Notes under the pieces: generated by a model
Told to the model about the DNA's origin: nothing
The model's input: only the letters and a program-made list of their open reading frames with translations
Database searches by the model: none
Made by a program: the position numbers and the translations under genes
Part shown: positions 53,840-62,019 of the stretch, piece by piece
How the letters are laid out: each line of letters starts with the position of its first letter
How positions within the stretch are numbered: the first letter of the stretch is position 1
Assembly (NCBI GenBank): GCA_964419935.1
Contig: CAYQQJ010000018.1
Coordinates: 12,062-76,061, forward strand
Direction of reading: 5' to 3'
Origin: CAYQQJ01 sp964419935
GTDB lineage: Bacteria; Pseudomonadota; Gammaproteobacteria; Pseudomonadales; Cellvibrionaceae
DNA: 64,000 nucleotides

Positions 53840-53848
53840 GCGCAAACC
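53822..53848. other. perfect 12-bp hairpin between rne and tRNA-Ser
   Basis: GGTTTGCGCTTG and CAAGCGCAAACC flank a 3-nt loop. It lies 36 nt beyond the rne stop codon and covers the tRNA-Ser promoter. No T run follows it on the minus strand, so it is not a clear intrinsic terminator. Confidence 0.75.
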
Positions 53849-53884
53849 GTAAAATTTTCTGCGTCGCCTACCAAAACTGCTGGA

Positions 53885-56782
53885 TCAGGTGCCGGGTGTA
53901 GCTTCGGAGCTCGTGCGCTGGTCCCGAGTCAAACGGGGATCATTCGCCGGCCGCGCAATATCGCGTGGATGACGCTCGATCACGGCCGGTTGACGCGTAT
54001 CCAGTGGACGGGACATGGATACTTCAAAAGGCACTGTGGCGACGCTGATACGATTGATGGGCTTGGGGTTCTTCCGTGGATCATTGGCCGCTCGCTGGTA
54101 GCTTTGCGCCTTAGAGTCCGAAGCGGGCTCTTCAACGGCAACTCCAGTGTTAACGGTACTTTCAGAGGCGTCAGGCACTTGTTTCGCTGCGGGTTCTGCC
54201 GCTGGTTGTGGTGCAATATCCACCGTCCCAATGGATTCTTCAGTCGGTGTCGAGTCAGCGGCTGTTGCTTCTGCGGTGGTCTGATCCGTCGTTTGAGCGG
54301 CCGAATCGGCTGCGGAAACTGGTGTCGCGTTGGCTTCTGACAGTGGCTCGCCCACTGGTTCAATGGTTGGCTCCTGCGCCGGAGCTGATTGAGGCTTCCT
54401 CGCTTGGCGCTCTCGCGGGCGAGCAGGTGCTTCTTTTGCATCGGTTTCGGCAGCCTCAGGCGCAGGCCTACGTGGCTGCCCACGGGTTGCAGAGGGTTCG
54501 GCTTCCGTTTCGGCGGTGGCTGGCACAGATACCTGTTCCGGCTCCCTTTGCGGGGCACGTTCCTTTTGTGGCGCTGTCACGTCGTCGGCATTCTGTTTCG
54601 GCGATTGTGCTTCCTGTGTCCCTGTATCTTCATCAGGTCGCGGCCCGCGCTGACGCTCCTGAGGTCTCGCACGACGGTTCGCCGGCCGCTTTGCAGGACG
54701 AGATGAGGCTTCTGTAGAGGTTTCGACAGAGTCCTGTGTTTTTTCCTCTGAAGGAGTTTGAGCTTGAGTCTCTGGCTGGTTTTGAGATTCGGTAGCGACG
54801 TTGTCACGGCGGCCACCGCGGCGTCGACCTTGTCCGCGGCCTCGTGACTGCGGGCTCTTGTCTTTCCCTTCTCCCTGGTTTTCCGCTCGCGGAGACAGAT
54901 TATCTTGCAGGGGCGCTTGGTTGTTGTCCCGGTGTTTGTCGCGATTGCCGGATTCCCTGTTACCAGAGTCTCTATTGCCCGAGTCCCGACGCGGACGGCG
55001 GTTGCGGTTGTTTTGCCCGTTTCTGCCTCGCGTTTGCTGTCCACTACGGCGCTGATTGCCTTTAGCCTGGCTTTTTTTCTGCTGCGAATCATCAGATGAG
55101 AAGAACTCACCAATCGCTTTCAGCAATCGCGCAATAAGTCCAGGCTTGGCGGGCGCAGGCGGTGGTGTGGGGGCCGGCTGGCTCGGAGGTAATTGCTGAA
55201 CAGCAGGCTTCGGCAGGCTGTCGATTGAGGTGGCGGGCTCGTTGGAGTCCAGCTCGCTATTGTCCGCGGCCATTTCAATCTTGTAGCTAACTTCTTCTGC
55301 ATTGACGTCATCATCACGCAGACGCTGTACTTCAAAATGCGGCGTGACCATATCCGCATTGGGCAGTACAACCACCCGTGAACCATGACGCGCCTCAATG
55401 TCGGAGATTGCTTTGCGCTTCTCGTTGAGGAGGTAGGTGGCTACCGTTACCGGGACCACGGCACGAATTTCTGCGCTGCGCTCCTTCTTCGCTTCTTCCT
55501 CCACCAGGCGCAATATCGATAGCGCGAGGGACTTGGTGCCGCGGATGGTGCCCTGGCCATCGCAGCGCGGGCAGACCTTGGATGTTGTCTCGCCCAGTGA
55601 TGGACGCAGGCGCTGTCTCGACATTTCGAGCAGTCCGAAACGTGAGATTCTGCCAATCTGCACTCGCGCTCGGTCCATGGCCAGCGCATCGCGCATGCGA
55701 TTTTCCACTTCGCGCTGATTGCGAACCGCTTGCATGTCGATAAAGTCGATCACAATCAAACCGCCCATATCGCGCAGGCGCAGTTGTCGGGCAATTTCAT
55801 CGGCTGCTTCAAGGTTGGTTTGTACGGCTGTTTCCTCAATATCGCCGCCTTTGGTGGCGCGGGAGGAGTTGATATCAATACTGACCAGCGCTTCGGTCAC
55901 GTCGATAACAATCGAGCCACCTGAAGGCAGTTTAACTTCGCGCTCGAAAGCGGTTTCGATTTGCCCTTCAATTTGGAAACGGTTGAACAGGGGCAGTGAG
56001 TCGTCGTAGAACTTTACCTTGCTACGGTAGTTCGGCATCACCTGTTCGACAAACGCTGTGGCGAGATCATAGGATTCGCGGTTGTCGACAATGACTTCAC
56101 CAATGTCCGGGCGGAGATAGTCGCGGATGGCGCGAATGATGACGTTGCTTTCCTGGAACAGAAAATGTGGCGCCTTGGCTGCGTCGGCTTCGGTCTTGAT
56201 GGCGTCCCACAGCTGCAGCAGGTAATTCAGATCCCATTGCAGTTCCTCGGCACTGCGGCCGACGCCAGCGGTGCGCACAATGACGCCCATACCGTTGGGG
56301 ACTTCAATCTTGCTCAATGCATCTTTCAGTTCCGTGCGCTCTTCACCGTCGATTCGACGGGAAATGCCGCCGGCGCGGGGATTGTTCGGCATTAGAACCA
56401 AATAGCGCCCCGCGAGACTTGCAAAAGTGGTTAGCGCCGCGCCTTTGTTGCCGCGCTCTTCTTTGTCAACCTGCACGATTACTTCCATGCCTTCTTTCAG
56501 CACTTCCTTGATGCGTACGCGGCCCTCGAGCTCTTTGGGCTGCTTGGAGAAGTAATCCCGGGAAATTTCTTTCAGGGGGAGGAAGCCGTGGCGTTCAGCA
56601 CCGTACTCGACAAATGCTGCTTCCAGGCTTGGCTCAATGCGGGTGATTTTGCCCTTGTAGATATTGGCTTTCTTTTGCTCGCGAAGGCGATTTTCGATAT
56701 CGAGATCGTATAACCATTGACCGTCAACGAGTGCTACGCGCAGTTCTTCTGGCTGAGTAGCATTGATTAGCATTCTTTTCAT
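53885..56782 (-). CDS. rne: ribonuclease E
   Basis: Endoribonuclease that starts mRNA decay, matures rRNA and tRNA and scaffolds the degradosome. 965 residues (1061 in E. coli). The catalytic half (about 1-520) starts MKRMLINATQPEELRVALVDG. It holds the S1 domain (about 38-120), the DNase I-like subdomain with the metal-binding aspartates in SIDINSS and VIDFIDMQ, and the zinc-link CPRCDGQG near residue 405. The C-terminal half is disordered, rich in Arg, Gln, Pro, Ala and Glu, with Arg-rich RNA-binding stretches (RGRGQGRRRGGRR). An exceptionally long 5' leader lies upstream. Confidence 0.96.
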   Translation of the reverse strand: MKRMLINATQPEELRVALVDGQWLYDLDIENRLREQKKANIYKGKITRIEPSLEAAFVEYGAERHGFLPLKEISRDYFSKQPKELEGRVRIKEVLKEGMEVIVQVDKEERGNKGAALTTFASLAGRYLVLMPNNPRAGGISRRIDGEERTELKDALSKIEVPNGMGVIVRTAGVGRSAEELQWDLNYLLQLWDAIKTEADAAKAPHFLFQESNVIIRAIRDYLRPDIGEVIVDNRESYDLATAFVEQVMPNYRSKVKFYDDSLPLFNRFQIEGQIETAFEREVKLPSGGSIVIDVTEALVSIDINSSRATKGGDIEETAVQTNLEAADEIARQLRLRDMGGLIVIDFIDMQAVRNQREVENRMRDALAMDRARVQIGRISRFGLLEMSRQRLRPSLGETTSKVCPRCDGQGTIRGTKSLALSILRLVEEEAKKERSAEIRAVVPVTVATYLLNEKRKAISDIEARHGSRVVVLPNADMVTPHFEVQRLRDDDVNAEEVSYKIEMAADNSELDSNEPATSIDSLPKPAVQQLPPSQPAPTPPPAPAKPGLIARLLKAIGEFFSSDDSQQKKSQAKGNQRRSGQQTRGRNGQNNRNRRPRRDSGNRDSGNRESGNRDKHRDNNQAPLQDNLSPRAENQGEGKDKSPQSRGRGQGRRRGGRRDNVATESQNQPETQAQTPSEEKTQDSVETSTEASSRPAKRPANRRARPQERQRGPRPDEDTGTQEAQSPKQNADDVTAPQKERAPQREPEQVSVPATAETEAEPSATRGQPRRPAPEAAETDAKEAPARPRERQARKPQSAPAQEPTIEPVGEPLSEANATPVSAADSAAQTTDQTTAEATAADSTPTEESIGTVDIAPQPAAEPAAKQVPDASESTVNTGVAVEEPASDSKAQSYQRAANDPRKNPKPINRISVATVPFEVSMSRPLDTRQPAVIERHPRDIARPANDPRLTRDQRTSSEATPGT

Positions 56783-57570
56783 GTTGTGAAACTCTACGAG
56801 TTACACGTTTGGAAAGAACCAACAGGGGAAAGGACAAGCTCGACGGGGTGTCGGCAACTGGACTGGACCGAAATGCGGGCGCCGCAAGCCACCCGCACGC
56901 TGTTTACTGGACTTTTCGGCAGTAAAACAAGCGACCGGACTCGCAACGGATAAAACAGCGTGTCGCCGTTTCAGATATATTCTTGATATTGATGCGAATC
57001 AATGATTTCCTTCCATCTGTACCGACGCAGCACGCCGATACTCCAGTTTCTTCAATTCAATCGAGCCACAAATCAAGGCAAGCCGGATGACTGGCAGTGA
57101 GGCAAAAGAGGGCGGTTTGACAAGGCATTGCTTCTGGATCGGCTAGTTCGTTGTTTGGACTATCATAACGCTTGAACGGACTAAGTTTTCGAACCAGTTA
57201 TTGGACGTCGTGCGGTATTCGCTTTGCCTGGGTACTCTGTTCCCGTCTCCTGGAATCTCTGTACTGCTTTCTCTAGCGCCGGTCTTCACCATCCGTAGCG
57301 CAAGGCCCGTTGATGATCTGACCGGCAATCCGGAGTTGAACTGTTTAATTTGTCTACTTTCTTGCTGCTGGTAAAAATACTTCCATAACGTGAAGTTTTA
57401 CCAAATGCCCGTGCAATTCATCTGCATAGGCGCCTTAAAAACACTTTTCTGGCATTCCACCGACGCTGTTGTCATTCATTTTGCAACCCGTGTGGCCATG
57501 CCTGCTGAAGCAGCGGTTTTCCCCTGAACGTTCGCCCTTTGCGATACGCGGGAACCTGCGGGCGCCAGCG
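56783..57570 (-). promoter_or_regulatory. long rne 5' leader (about 790 nt, no gene seen)
   Basis: The stretch between the predicted rne promoter and the rne ATG has no supported protein or RNA gene. In E. coli the 361-nt rne leader is cut by RNase E itself to autoregulate. This longer leader is a candidate for the same control. Its length depends on the promoter call, so an undetected nearer promoter would shorten it. Confidence 0.5.
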
Positions 57571-57576
57571 TTGGCG

Positions 57577-57605
57577 AATATACCACTTCGCGTTATAAAC
57601 GGCAA
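57577..57605 (-). promoter_or_regulatory. sigma-70 promoter of rne
   Basis: TTGCCG and TATATT with a 17-bp spacer on the minus strand. The start would be near 57570. It is the best promoter I find in the 1-kb gap between rne and rluC. Confidence 0.6.
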
Positions 57606-57670
57606 TCTTGCTCGTATCCTGGTGTCGGCAAGCTTTGGGAGCGAAGAGGGCCCTTATAGAGTGCCAAGAC

Positions 57671-57679
57671 TGCTATGAT
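57671..57679 (+). promoter_or_regulatory. extended -10 promoter of rluC
   Basis: TGCTATGAT is an extended -10 (TGN plus TATGAT); no good -35 is visible, as is usual for this class. It lies about 115 nt before rluC. Confidence 0.5.
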
Positions 57680-57793
57680 AGAAAGCTATATTAACCGCGA
57701 TAGTTTTGTCACTGCCTGTGGTGGGCCTGTATTTAACAGTAGTAAATAGCCTTTTTAGGTTGTATCTCTGAATATGAGGAATCGAGCGCTCCC

Positions 57794-58762
57794 ATGCCTC
57801 CCGAACCCCTACCGAGCAAAGTCCATATTCTTGAAGTGAGTGAAGATGAGGCGGGGCAGCGTCTCGATAACTACCTGCTTTCACGTTTAAAAGGCGTTCC
57901 CAAGTCACTGATTTATCGAATAATTCGCAAAGGTGAAGTTCGGGTCAACAAGGGGCGGGCAAAGCCCGAGCGCAAGCTCGTGGCGCTTGACCAGATACGT
58001 GTTCCGCCGGTGCGTGTGGCAGATCCCAAGGTTCCAGCCAAGCCCGGGGAAGGTTTGACTGAGTTGCTCCAGGGCGCGATCCTGTTCGAAAGTGACAGCC
58101 TGCTGGTGGTCAACAAGCCGAGCGGTCTGGCGGTACACGGCGGTAGCGGAGTTTCCCTGGGTCTGATTGAAGCGCTGCGGCAAATTCGTACCGAATGCCG
58201 GTTTCTCGAACTTGTGCATCGGCTTGATAGGGATACATCGGGCTGCGTTATGGTGGCCAAGAAGCGCTCCATGCTGAAGTTTCTGCAGGAGGCGCTGCGT
58301 CAGGCTGGCGGGATCGATAAACGATACCTGGCGCTGGTAGAGGGGTACTGGCCCAAACGGCGGCATGTGGTGGAGGCACCCTTGCGCCGCAATGAGCTGC
58401 AAAGCGGCGAGCGCATAGTGCGTGTTGATATAACCGGCAAGGCTTCACGCACGGAGTTCTCGGTGGTAAAACGTTTCGCCGAGGCGACGCTGGTGCAAGC
58501 GAAGCCGATTACCGGACGCACTCACCAGATACGGGTCCACGCTCTGCATGCCGGCCACCCGTTAGTGGGGGATGAGAAATACGGGCGCAATGAATTCAAT
58601 GCGAAGATGCGGCAGGCCGGAGTCAGGCGCTTGTTCCTGCACGCTGTCGCGTTGAAGATCCCGACGCCTGACGGCACGTCGCTGGAAGTTGAGGCACCGT
58701 TGCCGGAGGAGCTGTCCCGTGCTCTGGAGTTGTTGGCGCCCGAGCAAACCGCGACTCTGTGA
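57794..58762 (+). CDS. rluC: 23S rRNA pseudouridine(955/2504/2580) synthase
   Basis: Isomerises three uridines in 23S rRNA. 322 residues (319 in E. coli). An N-terminal S4 domain (about 20-75, QRLDNYLLSRLKGVPKSLIY) is followed by the RluA-type catalytic domain. The catalytic Asp is in HRLDRDTSGCVMVAKK near residue 142. The GRTHQIRVHALHAGHPLVGDEKYG motif follows. Divergent from rne, the standard arrangement in gammaproteobacteria, and 62 nt before a HAD phosphatase gene. Confidence 0.95.
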   Translation: MPPEPLPSKVHILEVSEDEAGQRLDNYLLSRLKGVPKSLIYRIIRKGEVRVNKGRAKPERKLVALDQIRVPPVRVADPKVPAKPGEGLTELLQGAILFESDSLLVVNKPSGLAVHGGSGVSLGLIEALRQIRTECRFLELVHRLDRDTSGCVMVAKKRSMLKFLQEALRQAGGIDKRYLALVEGYWPKRRHVVEAPLRRNELQSGERIVRVDITGKASRTEFSVVKRFAEATLVQAKPITGRTHQIRVHALHAGHPLVGDEKYGRNEFNAKMRQAGVRRLFLHAVALKIPTPDGTSLEVEAPLPEELSRALELLAPEQTATL

Positions 58763-58824
58763 TGGGGTGAAGGCAAGGCTTGATTTACAGGCTATTTTAA
58801 GAAGTAGTAGTTCTGGAGGCTGGA

Positions 58825-59460
58825 GTGTTTTTTATTTTTGATTGGGATGGCACTTTGAGTAATTCGGCGGCCAAAATAGTGCGTGCCATGCAGCGGGCCG
58901 CCGATGATGTGGCACTGACAGTGCCGGATGATGACGCTGTAAGAAATATTATCGGTTTGGGGTTGCCGGAAGCGATACAGGCACTTTTCCCCGCGATTGG
59001 TGCTGACAAAGCAGAACAATTGCGGGCCAGCTATGCGGCGCGCTTTTTGGAGGATGCTGAAAAACACCCGCCATTCTTTCCTGGTGTACTTGAGACCTTG
59101 GAGATACTTCGGGAGCAGGGGCACAAGCTGGCAGTTGCCACAGGCAAGAGTCGCCAGGGTTTGGACCGAATTCTGAAGGCGGCGCAGTTGGACGGTTTTT
59201 TTCACGGCAGTCGCTGTGCCGATGAGACGGCATCCAAGCCCCATCCGCTGATGCTGCATCAGTTGCTGGAGGAGTTTTGTACGTCACCCGGGGAGTGTGT
59301 CATGGTCGGCGATACCGAATACGACATGGATATGGCGCGTCAAGCCGACATGCCCCGGATCGCCGTGAGTTATGGCGCTCATCATATTGATCGGTTACGA
59401 CCATTTGAGCCGGAGTTATGTTTGGATCATTTCCCGGACATCATGAGCTGGCGGAAGTAA
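58825..59460 (+). CDS. HAD-superfamily hydrolase (Gph-like phosphatase)
   Basis: 211-residue phosphatase of the HAD family, subclass IA. Motif I is FIFDWDGTLSN at residues 3-13, with Asp6 and Asp8 as nucleophile and acid/base. Motif II is VATGKS near residue 108, motif III Lys in SKPHPLML near residue 138, and motif IV GDTEYDMDMA near residues 163-172. The cap domain is helical. Substrate not inferable; relatives next to rluC are annotated phosphoglycolate-phosphatase-like. Start is GTG with GGAGG upstream. Probably co-transcribed with rluC. Confidence 0.88.
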   Translation: MFFIFDWDGTLSNSAAKIVRAMQRAADDVALTVPDDDAVRNIIGLGLPEAIQALFPAIGADKAEQLRASYAARFLEDAEKHPPFFPGVLETLEILREQGHKLAVATGKSRQGLDRILKAAQLDGFFHGSRCADETASKPHPLMLHQLLEEFCTSPGECVMVGDTEYDMDMARQADMPRIAVSYGAHHIDRLRPFEPELCLDHFPDIMSWRK

Positions 59461-59485
59461 GGCAGCCGCGTTACCTGCGGTAGTG

Positions 59486-60067
59486 TCAGTCGCCGAGCGG
59501 ATCAAGTCCAGCCCGGGCGAGTATGGCTGTCAGGCGGATCAGGGGTAGGCCCACAAGAGCCGTGGGGTCGTCGGAGGTGATCTTCTCGAATAAGCTGATT
59601 CCCAGTCCCTCGCATTTGAAGCTGCCGGCACAGTCGTAGGGTTCTTCGGTTTTCAGATAGCTCGTGATCTGTTTTGGGGTGAGAGTCCGGAAGGTCACCT
59701 CCGTCGTTGCCATCGAGAGATCAAATTTTCCGCTCGGGGAATGAAAAAGACAAAGACCTGTATAAAAGGTGATGGTGCGGCCGTTACATTGGCTGAGCTG
59801 TGCAGCGGCGTTGCTGAAGTTGCCGGGCTTGGTGAGAATTCGCTGGCCCGAGCTGGCGACTTGATCGGAGCCGATGATCAGGTGTTCAGGATATTGACCA
59901 GCCAGTGCTTGTGCTTTTTCGCGGGACAGGCGTTTTACCAGATCCGGGGCACTTTCTCCCGGTTTTGCTGTTTCATCTATCTGTGGACTGGCGCAATCGA
60001 ACTCGATGTTGAGCTGCTGCAACTGGGCGCGGCGGTAGGGAGAGCTGGAAGCTAGCAGCAGTTTCAA
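59486..60067 (-). CDS. Maf-like nucleotide pyrophosphatase (YceF type)
   Basis: House-cleaning enzyme hydrolysing modified nucleoside triphosphates, m7GTP in the E. coli YceF subgroup. 193 residues. The N-terminus has LLASSSPYRRAQLQQL, the substrate loop IGSDQVASSGQRILTKPG holds the catalytic Asp, and YDCAGSFKCEGLGISLFEKI is typical of the YceF branch. Start is TTG with GGAGG about 10 nt upstream. It is divergent from yceD, the same neighbour as in E. coli, which supports the YceF assignment. Tail to tail with the HAD gene. Confidence 0.9.
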   Translation of the reverse strand: MKLLLASSSPYRRAQLQQLNIEFDCASPQIDETAKPGESAPDLVKRLSREKAQALAGQYPEHLIIGSDQVASSGQRILTKPGNFSNAAAQLSQCNGRTITFYTGLCLFHSPSGKFDLSMATTEVTFRTLTPKQITSYLKTEEPYDCAGSFKCEGLGISLFEKITSDDPTALVGLPLIRLTAILARAGLDPLGD

Positions 60068-60139
60068 TGGTGTAAATCCTCCGGTTTGCCCTGAATTCTA
60101 CAAAACCGGCTTGCAAAGCGCCAGAAAACACAGTTTTCT

Positions 60140-60168
60140 TTGACAGACATTACCCAACTCCCTATTAT
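60140..60168 (+). promoter_or_regulatory. sigma-70 promoter of yceD-rpmF
   Basis: Consensus TTGACA and TATTAT at 17-bp spacing. The -10 ends only nine nt before the yceD ATG, so the predicted transcript starts at or within about three nt of the start codon. Confidence 0.75.
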
Positions 60169-60177
60169 TGCGCGCTT

Positions 60178-60708
60178 ATGTCTACAGGCACCCCGGAAAA
60201 GCCGCTCCCACGGCGTTTAGATCCTCGCAAATTGGCCCATCAGCGGGCAGTTTTCAGCGGTAGTATCCCGGCCGAAGGCCTGCCACGGCTGCAGGAAGCC
60301 GTGGCCTCTATCGGATCAGTTCACGCTGACGTCGAGTTTGCGGTGGCGGATCAGGGCGAAAAGCTGATGCAGGGCACGGTGACCAGTGAGTTGGAGCTCA
60401 CCTGCCAGCGCTGCCTGGAGCCTTTGAGTACCCAGGTGCAAAGCGAATTTGCTCTGGCTATCGTGTGGACGGAAGAAGACGCGAAACAATTGCCCGCGGC
60501 CTACGATCCCTGGATAACGGGCGATGGTGAAGGGGATCTGTATGAGATCCTGGAAGAAGAGCTGTTACTCAGTTTGCCGGTTGTACCGTTTCACCCGGGC
60601 GAGTGCGTGGATGAAGCTCTGTTCAGTAGCGGCGAACTTCCCGATGGTACATCCGAGAAAAAACCTAATCCGTTTCAGGTGCTCCAGCAGCTGAAAGGAA
60701 AACACTAA
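60178..60708 (+). CDS. yceD: YceD/DUF177 protein, 23S rRNA accumulation
   Basis: Conserved protein needed for normal 23S rRNA levels in bacteria and plastids. 176 residues. The N-terminus PRRLDPRKLAHQRAVFSG aligns with family members, which fixes the start. The central LELTCQRCLEPL has the conserved CxxC, followed by an acidic stretch and LSLPVVPFHPGECV, and the C-terminus KPNPFQVLQQLKGK. No Shine-Dalgarno sequence precedes the ATG and a strong promoter lies immediately upstream, so the message is probably leaderless. rpmF follows after 54 nt. Confidence 0.92.
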   Translation: MSTGTPEKPLPRRLDPRKLAHQRAVFSGSIPAEGLPRLQEAVASIGSVHADVEFAVADQGEKLMQGTVTSELELTCQRCLEPLSTQVQSEFALAIVWTEEDAKQLPAAYDPWITGDGEGDLYEILEEELLLSLPVVPFHPGECVDEALFSSGELPDGTSEKKPNPFQVLQQLKGKH

Positions 60709-60762
60709 AACATTGATACAGCGCGAGTTGTGTCGTTTGATTCGTAGCAGGAGTTCAGCACT

Positions 60763-60945
60763 ATGGCCGTCCAGAAAAGTAAAAAGACCCGCTCCAAGCG
60801 TGGAATGCGTCGTTCACATGATGCTTTGACCGAAAAGACTCTGTCGGTCGATCCAACCACCGGCGAGAAGCATTTGCGTCACCACATGACCAGTGATGGT
60901 TTCTATCGTGGCCGCAAAGTGGTTGGCATCAACAACGACGAATAA
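60763..60945 (+). CDS. rpmF: 50S ribosomal protein L32
   Basis: Large-subunit protein, 60 residues. Basic N-terminus MAVQKSKKTRSKRGMRRSHD followed by the conserved GEKHLRHHM and GFYRGRKV. It lacks the two CxxC zinc pairs, so it is the zinc-independent form usual in this group. Ribosome site CAGGAG. plsX begins two nt after its stop codon. Confidence 0.97.
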   Translation: MAVQKSKKTRSKRGMRRSHDALTEKTLSVDPTTGEKHLRHHMTSDGFYRGRKVVGINNDE

Positions 60946-60947
60946 GT

Positions 60948-61967
60948 TTGTCGCTGAGTATTCATTTAGCCGTTGATGCGATGGGCGGGGATTCAGGTCC
61001 CCGTCTTTCCGTACCCGCCTCGCTCACGTTCCTTCAGCAGTATCCCGATAGTCGCATTACCCTGGTGGGAGACAGTGCCCAAATACAGGCGCAACTCGAG
61101 GGCCGCAGCTATACACGCCTCAGTGTTATCCATGCCCCCGACGTCGTAGCAACTGGCGATAAGCCCAGTTACGCCCTGCGACACAAACGCGACTCCTCCT
61201 TGTGGTACAGCCTCGATCTGGTGGCTTCGAACAAGGCAGATGCATGTGTCAGCGGTGGCAACACCGGCGCACTCATGGCAATGAGCAAGCATTTGGTCGG
61301 GACGTTTGACGGTGTCGACCGTCCTGCGATATGCAAGCCCATACCTACAGTTAGTGGTACAAGCGTGCTGTTGGATCTGGGCGCGAACCTGCAGTGCAAT
61401 GCTGATCATCTGGTGCAATTCGCAGTCATGGGAGTATCGGTGGCTCGAGCCAAGGGCATTGACAACCCGCGGATGGCGTTACTGAACGTCGGCACCGAGG
61501 AGGCCAAGGGAAGCCCCGACATACAGGCTGCGTCAGTGCGACTGCGTGAGCTCGCAAGCATCAATTTTGCAGGTTTTATCGAGGGCGATGCGTTATTTAC
61601 CGGTGCGGCCGATGTCATTGTCTGCGACGGATTCGTGGGCAATGTGGCTTTGAAGGTGAGCGAAGGCGCCGCCAGACTGATGTGTTCTCAATTAGAGTTG
61701 CGACTTCGTTCGCGTCTCGTGGGCAGGTTGGCCCGCTGGATGGTGCGTCGGGAACTTGAGAGCTGGACCGCAGAGTTCAGTCCCGCAAGGTACAATGGCG
61801 CAGCGTTGCTTGGCCTGAAAAAGGCGGTTATCAAAAGTCATGGCGGTGCGGATGCCAAGGGTTTTTGTGAGGCGTTAACGGCGGCGCGGGACCAGGTTGC
61901 CTCCTCATTGATAGCGCGTCTTGAACAGGATCTTTCAACGGAAAGTTCCTTGCAAATCAATAGCTAA
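60948..61967 (+). CDS. plsX: phosphate acyltransferase PlsX
   Basis: Converts acyl-ACP to acyl-phosphate for phospholipid synthesis at the membrane surface. 339 residues. N-terminal LAVDAMGGDSGP (residues 7-18) and the central GGNTGALMA and DLGANLQC segments are family hallmarks, with the C-terminal YNGAALLGLKKAVIKSHG. Start is TTG only two nt after the rpmF stop, with no separate ribosome site, so translation depends on rpmF. In E. coli fabH would follow; here fabD does. Confidence 0.95.
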   Translation: MSLSIHLAVDAMGGDSGPRLSVPASLTFLQQYPDSRITLVGDSAQIQAQLEGRSYTRLSVIHAPDVVATGDKPSYALRHKRDSSLWYSLDLVASNKADACVSGGNTGALMAMSKHLVGTFDGVDRPAICKPIPTVSGTSVLLDLGANLQCNADHLVQFAVMGVSVARAKGIDNPRMALLNVGTEEAKGSPDIQAASVRLRELASINFAGFIEGDALFTGAADVIVCDGFVGNVALKVSEGAARLMCSQLELRLRSRLVGRLARWMVRRELESWTAEFSPARYNGAALLGLKKAVIKSHGGADAKGFCEALTAARDQVASSLIARLEQDLSTESSLQINS

Positions 61968-62019
61968 AAAACATTTCTAAAAAATTTATTGCGCGGTTTT
62001 AGCGCGACGGTGACAAACT

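Noticed and set aside
54208..54717. Open frames on the plus strand over the rne C-terminal region
   Set aside because: They arise from the GC-rich low-complexity coding of the RNase E tail and have no recognisable domains.
57143..57328. 61-codon frame in the rne leader (minus strand)
   Set aside because: No ribosome site, no homology that I recognise, and no conserved features; treated as leader sequence.
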